Below, in pieces: positions 1-11,368 of a stretch of DNA of 64,000 bases. A program made the translations under genes and the position numbers. The stretch is from Xestospongia bergquistia. Lineage: Eukaryota > Porifera > Demospongiae > Haplosclerida > Petrosiidae. The stretch covers positions 2,465,001 through 2,529,000 of the forward strand of contig OZ014411.1 of the NCBI GenBank assembly GCA_963965975.1, read 5' to 3'. Within the stretch, counting starts at the first letter, position 1. The number at the start of each line of letters is the position of its first letter. Below the pieces are notes generated by a model. The model was not told where the DNA came from and ran no database searches. It worked only from the letters and a program-made list of their open reading frames with translations.

Positions 1-3000
1 TAAGTATTTTAGTAGTATTATATTTTTATTAGATTATTTCATTGAATAATCATCATTACAATATTTGTCTTTAAGATAATTTTAGTATTATGTAAAGTCT
101 ATAAAAACATTAGTACTATAATCTTTACTAAAACATTAAGTATGTCATATATTACTATGTAGATATGGTTTACAATGTCTCCTCCCATTATGTAAACATT
201 ACATAATAATGTAAACAGCTTTACAATAGATGTTAGCTATTACAATATGTACATGTAGTGGTTTCTATTGTCCACACTGACTAGAAGTATAGTACTACTT
301 ATATTGTACATGTCATTGATAACAATAGAGGGTGATCATGTAGTTATTAAGTAAACTACTTTTAATTAATTTAAAGTGACATATTAAACTAATAGGTAGT
401 TTGTATTTTTAATATCTATACTTCAATATTGATAACATACTCTATACTTACTTAACATTCTTGTTAACATGTAGTACCAACTTGTGACATATTTATTCCT
501 TTTATATTTATAAAATTATTAGACATGTGATAATTATCAACTAAATTTCATAACACTTGATATTATAATACTTCTTTTATATTGTGTCCATTTAATTTAG
601 TGACACTACTTAGAAAATACTCAATTAATATATATTTGTCAAATTATATACTAATCACCTGTTTTTGTAATGACTATGATTTAATAAGATCTCTTCTTTT
701 ATTTCAGGATGGTAATACACCACTTCATGATGCCTGCAGAAATGGATCTACTGAAGCTATTGCATTCTTGCTATCCACTGGTATTGTTAATCCAAATGAA
801 AGTAACAATAATAACGAAACTCCCATTGAACAGATTATGCCTGATGATAAAAATCGCTTCGAAATTTTAAAGCTTTTTCTTCCATTTCAACAATGCCGTG
901 AAAACTATCCCATTGACTCCTATGCCAAAGTTTTCTTCTGTGGAAATAAAACAGCTGGAAAGAGTTCTTTAGCTGCAGTTTTAATTCAACGAGCCAAAAA
1001 GGGTCATGACTACAAATTTGATCTATTAGAGTGTGTCACTGATGTTATTCCATTAACAGCTGGTATAACTACACATACACTGCAATCACATGAGATTGGT
1101 AATGTTGTTCTTTATGATTTAGCAGGTCATCGAGAATACTACAATAGCCATACTGCAGTACTTGAGCACTTGATGTTACGATCACCAGCTATATTTTGTG
1201 TTTTATCTAAGCTTACTGATAATGATAATGATATAGCAAATGATCTCTATTATTGGCTCAATTTTATTGAAAATATTAATTCTAGAATGACAAAGCCTTC
1301 TCACATTATTGCTGTTGGAAGCCATGTTGATTTGAAAGATAGTAGTGTAGAGTTTAAAGTCATTCTTGATGATATTGTAAGAGAAATTGTTCGTCGCCAG
1401 AAATTTAGTGGTTTTACAGCTGTAGACTGTCATCGTCCAGGAGGTAAAGGGGTTATTGAGTTTGTTTCTCTCTTAGCTAAAAGTTGTAAAGCTGTACTGG
1501 ACAGGTCTGACAGCATTAGTATCTATTGTCATGTTTTGTATGCATTTTTACTAACTCTTGATAAGGTAGCCATTAGCTTGGAACAGCTTTGTGCTTTGCT
1601 TAAAGAGAAAAATGATCCATCTCTTCCATCAAATGAATCAGTTCTGTTAGAATTTTTGATCATTCTTTCTGACAAAGGTCTTATTTTATTTTTGAAGAAT
1701 GAAGACTGTCAAAGCTGGATCATTATCAAGAAAGAGGTTCTTCTTGAAGAAGTCAATGGTACCTTATTTGCTCCTTCTGCTATCACACGTGTTCATCGAC
1801 AGATTGCCAGTAATACTGGAGTAGTTACTGTATCTGTTTTGAAAAATCTTTTTAATGATAAATATGATATTGATATGTTGATATCATTTTTAATTATTCT
1901 TGAATTTTGCCATATCCTAGATTCTGATACACTTAAAGAGGTTTCAACTAATCTGTCACCTTCATATCCTACAGAAACAGAAAAATTGCTGTACATTCCT
2001 GCTCTTGTACAGGCAGATCGTCCTTCTGATGTGAGCTTGGATGAAGGAATTGGTTGGTGTCTTTGGTGTAGCAATCCTCATCAGTTTTTCTCTACTCGAT
2101 TCCTTTTTCGTTTGCTTCTTCTTCTTGCGTTTAAATATTGCTTGCCAAAATGTAATGTTGGGCAAATAAAAAGTGGCTCTGCATTAGCTCGACGTTGTAC
2201 TTTGTGGAAAGATGGTATATATTGGATTAGTAGAGGTGGAGTTAAGGTGATTGTTCAAATGAATGAAAATAATCGTTGTGTAACTGTGCTTATTTCCAAT
2301 GATGAAGCATCAATTGCTGGCCAACTTCAAAGCAAAATTATCAAGGATATTTTTGACCTTCAGAAGGATACCTGTCCTTCCTATGCCATCACAGAGTGTT
2401 TGATATCTCCATCAGATATTAGTAGATCACTGACTGATAGAATTAGTGATATACCAGTGTTTGTGATGGGAGATGTCACCCATGCTATGCTAACTAATAT
2501 GAAGTATGTTGTTGATGACACTGGTACAAAGACAGTAGCGGTTTCTAGTCTATCCTTTGAAAATGAGCCTTTTAGCAAACTTTGTCCGGAATTTATTAAA
2601 GTTTTATTCGATAGTGTTAAATCTTCTCAGCTTATCCCATCAGCTTATCTTGAATATTTACACTCATGTTGCTCTGCAATAATGAATTTGTGTCCTTTAA
2701 AGGATTATACCTTCTTTTCTGTCAGAGAATATCTCAATAGTCACAGTATGTTTGCTGGATGTAATCCTTTGGTAAGTAAACATTTTAATATTTTTATACT
2801 CTCAGTTATTATCTACTTATAGACTGTTGCCTTTCCTAAACTCACTGATGATGAAATACAAATACACTCAAAGGAATTCATTAATATGTTAAAATCCTCT
2901 CCAGGTATGCCTAATACTTTATATATTATGACATGACACTGTTTAACTTAGTTTAATGTAGTGATGTTTGTATTTAGCAGTTTTGCTGTTAGTACAATAT

Positions 3001-3666
3001 AAATGAAATCTTGAAACTACCAATTAAAATAAGCAATAAACAGACTTAACATGTTTGTCAAGTAATTTGAGATTTTAAATTTTCTTAAGATTGTTAAATC
3101 AACATTTTTTTCTCCTTTTGAAAATAACAAACAAACCATAGTTTGTTTTTGAATATAATATATCACTGCTTCTTATGTTTTGAAAACTTTTGTATTAAAT
3201 GTTAATAGCAGCTGTTTTTGTTATGATACCTAAAACTATATAACAGTGTATCTATTTATTTTATTTTATTATAGTACCAGGAGAGAGCAGCTGTTCTAAG
3301 AAATTTAGTAATTTTCCTAAGTTATGTAAGTTATGGAGTTTGTTGTATTGTTACTATCAACATTGTTTAGCTGAAAAGCCTGAAAGAGTTGACTTGTTAA
3401 CTAAACTCAAAGCTATTGATGCATCATGGCGCAGTATTGGTAATGATCTTGGCCTATCTTATAATGATCTTCAAGGTTTAGATGAATCCAATATGTCTAA
3501 TCAAAGAAGACTGGATCATATCCTTCAAATATGGCTAAACATGGATGGTCAAGTTACTCCTGCAACCTGGAAAACAATTATAGATGTTGTCAAGGGACCA
3601 CTTGTTCAAAATAAAGCTCTTGCTATTAAGATATATCAAGACTTGAAAGAAGAAAGCTCTAAATAA
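1..3666 (+). CDS. Gene 1: ankyrin-ROC-COR GTPase with Death domain (5' end outside window)
   Basis: Coding exons are 708-2771, 2823-2904, 3275-3325 and 3371-3666 (stop TAA 3664-3666); the last two are separated only by a possible 45-nt intron and read through in frame here. Exon 708-2771 (688 codons) starts with an ankyrin repeat (GNTPLHDACRNGSTEAIAFL). A ROC GTPase domain follows: P-loop GNKTAGKSS at about 942-968, G3 as DLAGH near 1116-1130, and a G4-like SHVD near 1320-1331. A COR-like region runs to the exon end. The last exons encode a Death domain (LGLSYNDLQGLDESN... WKTIIDVV). The domain order resembles DAPK1 without its kinase; ROC-COR GTPases are known to dimerise through COR. Bases 1-10 match the start of the gene 3 intron at 60304, so an upstream ankyrin exon ends just off the left edge. 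The other two copies have a TAG where this one has TGG (3334-3336). The architecture is well supported; the cellular role is inferred. Confidence 0.85.
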
Positions 3667-3886
3667 GAGATTATTTGAAGTGAGTATTAAATGTTCTAAT
3701 GTTTACTAGAAAATATAAAGTTATAATATTGTTAACTTTGTTAATTGTACTTTAAAAGGTTATATTTTAGTAGTTTTAACATCTATTATTATAATTTGGT
3801 ATAAGTCTAATTTGGTATAAGTCTTTTTAATTATTAGTATATAATAACAATGTAAACTATTATTAATTTCTACGAAACATGTTGAT

Positions 3887-3892
3887 AATAAA
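3887..3892 (+). promoter_or_regulatory. Polyadenylation signal AATAAA of gene 1
   Basis: AATAAA lies 220 bp after the gene 1 stop and is followed by a T/GT-rich stretch (TTTGTGTACATTG, then TTGTTGTCTGTGTTTTT). The same signal and context recur after gene 2 at 39563-39568. Function is inferred from position and conservation. Confidence 0.5.
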
Positions 3893-4899
3893 TACTTTGT
3901 GTACATTGTTCATTTGTTGTCTGTGTTTTTATAATATTTTATTTCATTTATTGTAGGTAATGACCAAGGGAAACACTTTAAACTAATTGTTGTCTTATCT
4001 ACATTTGACTGAGTTGTTTATTATTATTTCTATATTTTTTACTACTTTATATTAATGTGTTATTTTTACTTCTCTACCTCAAAATACTACAACAGAGTGG
4101 AGCTAAGGAGGTTGACAGTTCTATTCCAGCTCCACCCAAATTAGCAAAGTTAATTAATTTGGGCGTGGTTTTAATTAATACCATGTCGTTATCATCATGT
4201 GTCAGTCTAGATTTGATATTATTGTCAGGTTCGTAACTACGTACCTTCATAGTATGTATATACAATGTGTTCTCCTGTAACTATATAGATGAATTGACAT
4301 CAGTCATAATGTACAAGACAAGATATAAAAGTCATGATATTATCAGGTATATATATATATACTATATAGTTTTATCTGACATGTACTTGTGTAGATATGT
4401 TATAGAGAATTGTACTGGTAAATAATTTGATGGAGTAAAACTAACCTTGTAACATAACAACACTCCTTCATTTAATATTTCTGGTAATGTTGCTATGACT
4501 TAAAGCGTTGTTTAATCTATTTATTTATTGTATCATCTCCTGTTCTCTGTGCAAAATAGTCTGGTTAGAAATCATGGAAGTCAAAGTCTGCCCAACCGCA
4601 GTCCCCTTGAGGTAAGTGAAGTTGTGGAAAGCATCTATAACACTACTATGTACATAAGTGAACCAGTGTCACCATAATTACATATATTGAGATTATAAGA
4701 TATAACCTAATGTACATGTTGAGATTATATTATGTAAGGCTGTTTATCCCAATTCCAAGCTTTGTTACTAAAATAACTGAATAATTCAAAGCTTCGCCAC
4801 AAAACCATCCCCCACCTAACTTAATTAAGGAAAACACACAAGTAGCCACTCCCAGTTTACATAGTATTGTCTTATTTTATTTCTATTTATCAAAAAAGA
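3893..4899. other. Intergenic: 3' flank shared with gene 2, no gene seen
   Basis: The first roughly 600 bp are close in sequence to the flank of gene 2 (39600-40150), so the tandem duplication extends past the genes. A short inverted repeat (GTGGAGCT near 4097 and AGCTCCAC near 4128) could form a hairpin. From about 4290 there is a segment with a TATATATA run that is repeated near 39955 and 42000. I see no coding exon here. Confidence 0.5.
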
Positions 4900-6510
4900 T
4901 CACTTTTTGTTTAAAAAAATAATAGAGTTCACATTTGATGGTTTCAGACTACTCTGCTGTTGAGTAAGTATATTCCCAGCATTTGAGGACATGCGTTCTG
5001 AAGGCGTTGAAGTGGCAGGCACTGTGAGAATAGATCTGGCAACTTCACTTAGTAAAGGGAATCTTGCATAGTTGCTTTCCCACCAAGATTGTGGAGAAAC
5101 TGATCGAAGAGATGTGCTCTCGGCTAAGTAAGCTTCAAGCTCCTGACTAAGAGTCAATGTAGACAAAATATCTTCAGGTCCTAACAGATAGTCAAGAGCA
5201 GTTATCTTCTGTCTTTTGCTTACAGACTCTTCAGCATTATCGAAATCACCATGATTCTTTGGTTCCATTCTTCTTATTACCTCCTCCTTAACTGCTTCTT
5301 TAATTTCATCATCTATAAACTTGAACTGCTTAAATCTAGGGTCTACTAATGCTCCAATTACTAAAATATTATCACTGTTAAACATACCAAATGACCACCT
5401 AGTTTTGATTTCTTCAATTACCACCTTCTTAAATTGACACACACATGACTGTTCATCACCAAACTGACCAAGGCTCTCTATAAGTCCTTGAAGGACTAGT
5501 AGCACACAGGATAATGATGGATTTTGCTCATAACTCAGAAAAGTTGTGGCTACATCTAATGGCTCAAGAACTGTTACTAACTCAGAAACTAGGTTCCACT
5601 GATCAGTCTTGAGATCTAGATACTGATCGCTTCGTTTGGTTACTGTTGGATCTGAAAGAACAGCTTTGATCGACCATCGCAGCTTTAGAAGATGCTGAAG
5701 CATGAAAAAAGAAGAGTTCCATTTAGTTTGGCAGTCTCTAATAAGTGTTTTGAACTTATCTCTATCACCAATCTGCTCTTGCTTCTTTTTCAAAGCTTCA
5801 GTGGCAATGACACTATGGTTAAAGTGTCCTACTAACTTTTGTGCTGCTGCCAAAAGTCTGCTAATCACTGGGATATCAAATCCACGTTTCAAACACAGCT
5901 GAAGTGTGTGGGTTGTACAACTCAGACTCTTCCAGCTGAGTTCTTTTTCTAAAATATTAAGTGAGCAGATCATGTTTGCTGCCTGATCGTGTACAACAAC
6001 GGATACCTTTGAAGTGATACCAAAATGATCTGAAATTTCTTTCAACTTTCCAGATATCTCTATTCCAGTATGCCTTTCAGAAAAGACAGATTTTCTAAAA
6101 TGTAAGATTTCATGGTCCACAAAGGATCAAGATAGTGAGCTGTGACAGTTATGTAAGCTTCCACTGCTGTACTAGTCCATATCTGTTGTCAGAGCTATAC
6201 CAGTTGCTTCATCCTGTAACTGTTTGACTAACTTCTCAGTGCAACTGGCATGCTTCAGTCTCAGCAGCTTTGTAAAGTGTTTCCTAGAAGGAATAGTATA
6301 TCCTGGCTCCAAGTAAGACAGCAGTCGCTTAAAACCTTCACATTCAACCATGCTAACTGGTCGAATATCCATACAAATCAAGTTCAAAATGCAGTTGGTA
6401 ATCTCCTTTGCCTTTGCTTCAGAACAGACACGAGCCTTAAAGACTATGTCAAGATTACTCTGTTTCTTTCCTAAGCCTTTAGAAGTTTTGTCAATTACAT
6501 TGATATCAAA
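4900..6510 (-). pseudogene. hAT-superfamily (ZBED-like) transposase relic
   Basis: On the minus strand, an open frame of about 406 codons (6120 down to 4900) carries hAT features: DQAANM followed by LSCTTHTLQLCLKRGF (RNase H-like core), WNSSFFMLQHLL, and a C-terminal dimerisation segment (WWESNYARFPLLSEVARSIL, then PATSTPSERMSSNAG). The N-terminal part is in other frames: 6500 to about 6172 reads through LDIVFKARVCSEAKAKEI and SYLEPGYTIPSRKHF. It stops at a TAG near 6172, after which a second frame (WTSTAVEAYITVTAHYLDPL) continues to about 6090. At least two frameshifts therefore break the gene. No BED zinc finger, terminal inverted repeats or target duplication were recognised. Family assignment is firm; activity is excluded by the breaks. 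Confidence 0.85.
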
Positions 6511-7351
6511 AACTAATCCAAATTACTACATTTGTCAAGTAGCTATTGATGAAAACCCACACACACTCTCATGTGCTATTCCATGTAAGTTTGATGATAT
6601 TATTATTAGTCTCATAATAATTAATTAAAGAATACTTTAAGGACAAGTTTTCTATTAAAGATGTAATCAAAGTATCATAGATTTTACTTTACTTATTAAA
6701 GAAGTACAACCATCAAGTCAAGATTTGTACCTTGTACCTTGTGATGTCTTACCTCACATCATGATTAGCAAATATTGTAGATGAAGGTGTGGTCATGTGA
6801 CAGACTGTTTGTTACCTTGTGACTGGAACTAAAACATTGCCTTCAATCATTAACACATTAGCTCTACTTACTGTTTGTCAGCACCATATACCATATTAGT
6901 TCTAATTAAAGGAAATGTTTACATTGAAGTATTTTTAATTTTATTCAGGTAGTTAAGGAATTATGTCAGTATGTGTATATACAAAGTTACATTGATTATT
7001 ATATAATGTCAGTTATTGTCATTATATGTCATATTGTGTAATAATCCCTTGCTATGAATATAGTTAAACTATTTTCCCAATTTCTGAACAGAAAGAAATG
7101 TAGGAAGAATCCAATAGTAACCAAATTCCTTTAATATATTGGTAGGAATTTAAAACTCAAATACATTTTTATATTTTAATATGATGAAAATTACCTTATA
7201 TTATCTGTTTATTACTATTATTGTATTATGTGGAGTTCTTTACTTGTGTTGATATGATTACCTTATTTGGTATAGTAATAAACAGGTCTAGATTAATTAC
7301 ATACATTGTACATGTCATAGGTATATTAGTTACTGTCTTTCTTATTATTAG
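6511..7351. other. Non-coding stretch upstream of the MAGUK exons
   Basis: AT-rich sequence without a recognised exon. From about 7131 it is duplicated near 46855, which marks the left border of the MAGUK segmental duplication. Upstream MAGUK exons must exist, because the exon at 7352 begins in phase 1, but I do not see them here. Confidence 0.4.
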
Positions 7352-9255
7352 AATACCCAATAGCTGAAGAGGTGGAGCTAAGGGTCTACTGTGAAAATCA
7401 ACCAATAGCAATTTCTACATTCACTTTCTTCCAGAACATGCCACCCTCAGATATGTTGCTGCAGATACTCCACTCTCAATTGCAGTCTCAATTCCAATTA
7501 AGTGGTCAGGGTGGACTTGGTGGTACAGGCAGTGGAGCTACTGGAGGACAGGTACACTACATAACTTTTAGATTTGACTTCCAATGTATATTCTTCTCTA
7601 GAGTCCTAGACTATGAGTACTGGACACTATGCTGGTTATATCCCATCCTCAATGTATCAGCTTTTGTTGGGTGCATGTCGTCTTGGTTGTGAACCCCTAG
7701 TCTATTGTGTCCTGTGTTCTCCTGTGATGGAAAGACTAAATGGACATGAGGAATTAGCTGAACATCTTATAGAATTGTTTATTCTACATGATATGGCTCT
7801 ACCACCTCAGTTGATTAGTCGTGGACCTGGTCAGTCTAAGGATCCAGAAAAACATGTCCCTGCTTATTATGATGCATTAGATATGATGGATCAAGGTGGT
7901 AATACACCTCAAGGTAATGTACAGATTTATTGTATATACATGGTATGTATTTTGGGTATGTATATGACCAGCACTTATTTTAGTAATATTATTGACTTAA
8001 TAGTGGTTATATTATAGCTCTGATGAAGTATATGTCATTACTCTTTGGTACATATTAATGTATGACAATTCTTATCATTGTTAATTATATGTCCTTCTCT
8101 CTTTACAGAACGTGCTGAGACTGTTCTCAAACAACTTGTTGTTGCTGTACAATCCAATAAGACTAAGGACAAAAAAGAAAATATTGAAGAAGAAAAGAAA
8201 GATGATGAGGAAGTGGTCCTTGAAGATGATGTAACCACACCTACTAATGAGATCTCTGCCACTCTTCAGGAACCTCCAATAGAAGATTTAACTAAACAAT
8301 TGGATCAAACAAAACTTACAGTTACACGAAAAATCTCAGGTCTGAAACGGCAAACCAAGTCAATATCAGGTAAAGTATATTTTCAATTTGAATAAAATGA
8401 CTCAGTTCAGATGGTGATGTAGATTTACCTGAGGAACCATTCAAACCAAGTACACCCTCTCGTTCATCAAGGGTTAGTTTATCTGAAAGTGGAGATGAAG
8501 TAGGAGAGCTACCCTATAATCAGAAGAAGCATCCATTTTATCAACACAGTGATGCTGATTCAGCTATTGGGATGGTAAGCACTAGATAGACACTATACAT
8601 TAGAATGTAATAAGTTTAAATCTGTGTCATACACTACACTATAAAATTAGTTTTCTTTAAAATAATATATCATAATTTTTCTAGTCTTTTGAAGAAGACT
8701 GTTCTTCCATGATCTCAGAGGTTTAACATCGTAGGAGTTCGTCTCTCCTACCAATAGACTATGTTGGTCAAAGTTGTGATGCTATTAGTATTAAACTACC
8801 TCAAGATGCTGCAATAGAAGGTATTAAACCACACTATATAATGTGATTATTTAGTACACACTTGTACATGGAGCAATGTCTTAGTTAGTTGACATCAACT
8901 GATATTGTCTTTTTATTATAGTTGCTAGTAGTCTTGAGTGGGAATCCAATATTGTGGTCATTGAAGATTATCCACCAAATCAAGAATTCAAAATTTTCCA
9001 CAAAGGAGATCGTATCATTCAGGTAGATAGTTTTAACTACTACAGCTACTAATTATTATAATATCTTTAGTAGTTTTGTCTACTTGGATAATTTATATAT
9101 ACTTTTGTAGGTTGGGGATCGTCTTGTTCGTAACATGTCAGTACATGAGTTTTCTGAATTGTTTCATAGTGAAGCAGCCAATGGAATGACTCTTAAGATC
9201 ATTCCAAATATGGAAAAACCAACTCAGCCATCTATCGAAGTATGAGAGAGGGAGT

Positions 9256-9314
<59 letters not shown>

Positions 9315-11330
9315 TAATTTCCTTAGGAAAAGGGTATTATTTATATTTCTATTATAGCCTACATCTATTGCTATGCTTCGTCGTACTCCTAGTGAACAAA
9401 ATGTTTATGATAACATCAAAACTAAGATCAACCAGCTCCTAAGTATGAGACCACCTAAGTAAGTTCACAACTTAAATCTACTCATTCATATTGTACAATA
9501 TAGTGGTTCTAGTACTATTACATTAATGATTTCTTCTGTAGCTCTGAGAGGACTGTTACCATTCCACGTTCACCAAATGGTTTTGGTTTCAAAATGATTG
9601 GTGGTAAAACAGTGGGTGTGTTTATCTCTGATATACGTGCTGATGTCACACAAGTAAGTATAAAACACTTTGATCAACTATACATTTATTTTAGATATTA
9701 TATAATCATTGATACTAGACCATTTTTTATAATTATATTTATTGTTATTACAGGTATATAGTGGTGATCAAATCCTTAACATCAATGGACATAACACACA
9801 AGGACTGACATTATATGATGCTAGTCAACTTTTACAGAGTGTGTCTGGTGATCTTCAGTTGACTGTAGTGGAGAACCGAGCTAGTAAGTTATAACTTATA
9901 ATAACTAGATGAACATATCCACTGAGTTAGTACAGCCTCCCTTAGTACATGTAAATACATGTCTTTTAATGTATCCCTTTTAAAGAGAAACCTTCCTTTA
10001 AAACTAAAGTTTATACTGTGTTAAAAATCATTGATTGATTTATTATTTGTAGAGTTTTTAAGTGTACGTGAGCAAGTTGAATTGGACTCCTTGTACCTCC
10101 GTAGTCGTATTGACCACACCCCCACCAGTAATCGTGAAATGACACTGAAGAAAGGCTCTTTGCTTAGGGTAGTCAATACATTTGTCCATGCTCCAAATTA
10201 TTGGTTAGCTTGGGCTGTTGATGAAAGAACTGGTGTGGAGACACAACTAAAGAGAATACCAAGTCCTGTATAGTAAGTACATTGTAGTTGATAGTAAATT
10301 TATAATAATTATAGGAATATACCAAATAATGATTATTTTGTATTCTATCATTAGTTCTATACATGTACTAATACTTCAGTATATAATCAATGTTTATATC
10401 ATGTTAAGGATGTCCTAATGATGCAATCCACTTATTGTTATTATAATCTCTTAATTTATTTTTAGCGCTCAAAGACAATTTGGTCATGAGGTATATGAAC
10501 GTGTTCAACGATCTGATGTGATGTATCGACGTCCAGTATGTATTGTTGGACCACAAAGTGATACTATTGCTGATAATTTGTCAAAACAGGATGGTTTCTC
10601 ACTTTGCAAAAATATTGAACAAGTCCTGGGTGTCTGTGCTAAGGTATGTAATGAGAAGATAGACTGTACATAATGAAGTATTGTATGTCCAATATCTTAC
10701 TGTTTATAATTTGAATAGTCAGCCATTTTTCTCTCTTAACTATACCAAACAATGTACATACATTACAATGATTGTTATTATATTTTCTCCTAATTACATG
10801 GTCCATATCATGGAGTATACAGTGTCTCTGATAAAGCTACTCTTCATCTCCTTACAGCACTACAACCAATAGTTCTACAGACACCAACTGATACAGCATC
10901 TTTAATGGAACAAGTCAAGTTCACTAAGATAACTGTAGATGGTAAGTAGACCACACATGTCCATGTTGACTACATTTGTGTAATATCATAACATATTAAA
11001 CATTGTAAATTATATTAAATATAAAGATATAGTTATTTAGTAATCAAATAATAAATACATTTATAATATCATTTTACTATTATCATTAATTGTAATAAAG
11101 TGACTTGACTTGTCAATATTTTAGTTCCATACATGTACCACTTTATATATTATAATTTATACAGTTATAATGACATATAAACTATATACATCTAATACTA
11201 ACATTACTGTATTATTATTGTAGGTTACTTGTCCGGTAATAAGAAGAGTGATTTAGTGAGTCAAGCTATTGATCAAGTCCATCAGCTTCGATCCCTTCCA
11301 GTATGGAGACCAATGGGTATTATTCATTAA
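7352..11330 (+). pseudogene. MAGUK-type scaffold gene, PDZ-PDZ-SH3-GUK (Dlg5/CARMA-like), damaged 3' part
   Basis: Fourteen phase-consistent exons: 7352-7551, 7610-7913, 8109-8369, 8411-8574, 8685-8820, 8922-9022, 9111-9239, 9358-9458, 9542-9653, 9754-9883, 10053-10272, 10466-10643, 10800-10941, 11224-11330 (stop TAA). The first four encode an unrecognised region and an acidic/basic linker. Exons 6-7 look PDZ-like. Exons 9-10 are a clear PDZ (GFGFKMIGGKTVGVFISDI, then GDQILNINGHNTQGLTLYDA). Exon 11 is SH3-like (LKKGSLLRVV... WLAWAVDE). Exons 12-14 look like a degenerate guanylate-kinase region (RRPVCIVGPQSD). Such proteins assemble junctional or signalling complexes at membranes. Damage: an in-frame TAA at 8724-8726 where both other copies keep CAA, and acceptor AG changed to AT at 10798-10799. 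Exon 2 also lacks about 15 codons present in the copy near 47450. It is probably a pseudogene, unless the lesions are bypassed. The Dlg5/CARMA assignment is tentative. Confidence 0.65.
9241..9312. repeat. (AG)n microsatellite in a MAGUK intron
   Basis: A nearly pure AG run begins right after the donor of exon 9111-9239. The duplicate copy near 48846 has a much shorter run, so the repeat expanded or contracted after duplication. Confidence 0.9.
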
Positions 11331-11362
11331 CAGTTACATACTACACTACTAATATTTCTTTT

Positions 11363-11368
11363 AATAAA
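11363..11368 (+). promoter_or_regulatory. Polyadenylation signal AATAAA of the MAGUK gene
   Basis: AATAAA lies about 33 bp after the stop at 11328-11330. It is preserved at the same distance in both downstream duplicate copies of the terminal exon. Confidence 0.45.

Noticed and set aside
582..707. Start of gene 1 or gene 2 protein at 582 or 36510
   Set aside because: These codons lie in an intron conserved between both genes. The acceptor at 702-707 (TTTCAG) opens the ankyrin frame, as in the other exons.
1203..2578. Minus-strand frames inside the ROC-COR exons (also 37457-38560 and 62112-63215)
   Set aside because: Shadows of the strongly coding plus strand. They recur only because the paralogues share the sequence.
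707..2771. DAPK-type kinase domain linked to the ankyrin-ROC-COR genes
   Set aside because: No kinase motifs occur in any exon of genes 2 or 3, which are complete at the 5' side. Gene 1 is cut by the window, so a kinase there cannot be excluded but is not seen.
7352..9022. Dishevelled as identity of the PDZ gene
   Set aside because: No DIX or DEP signature is visible. The C-terminal order PDZ, SH3-like, GUK-like fits MAGUK proteins better.
9242..9442. Arg/Glu-repeat small protein
   Set aside because: Caused by the (AG)n microsatellite within an intron.
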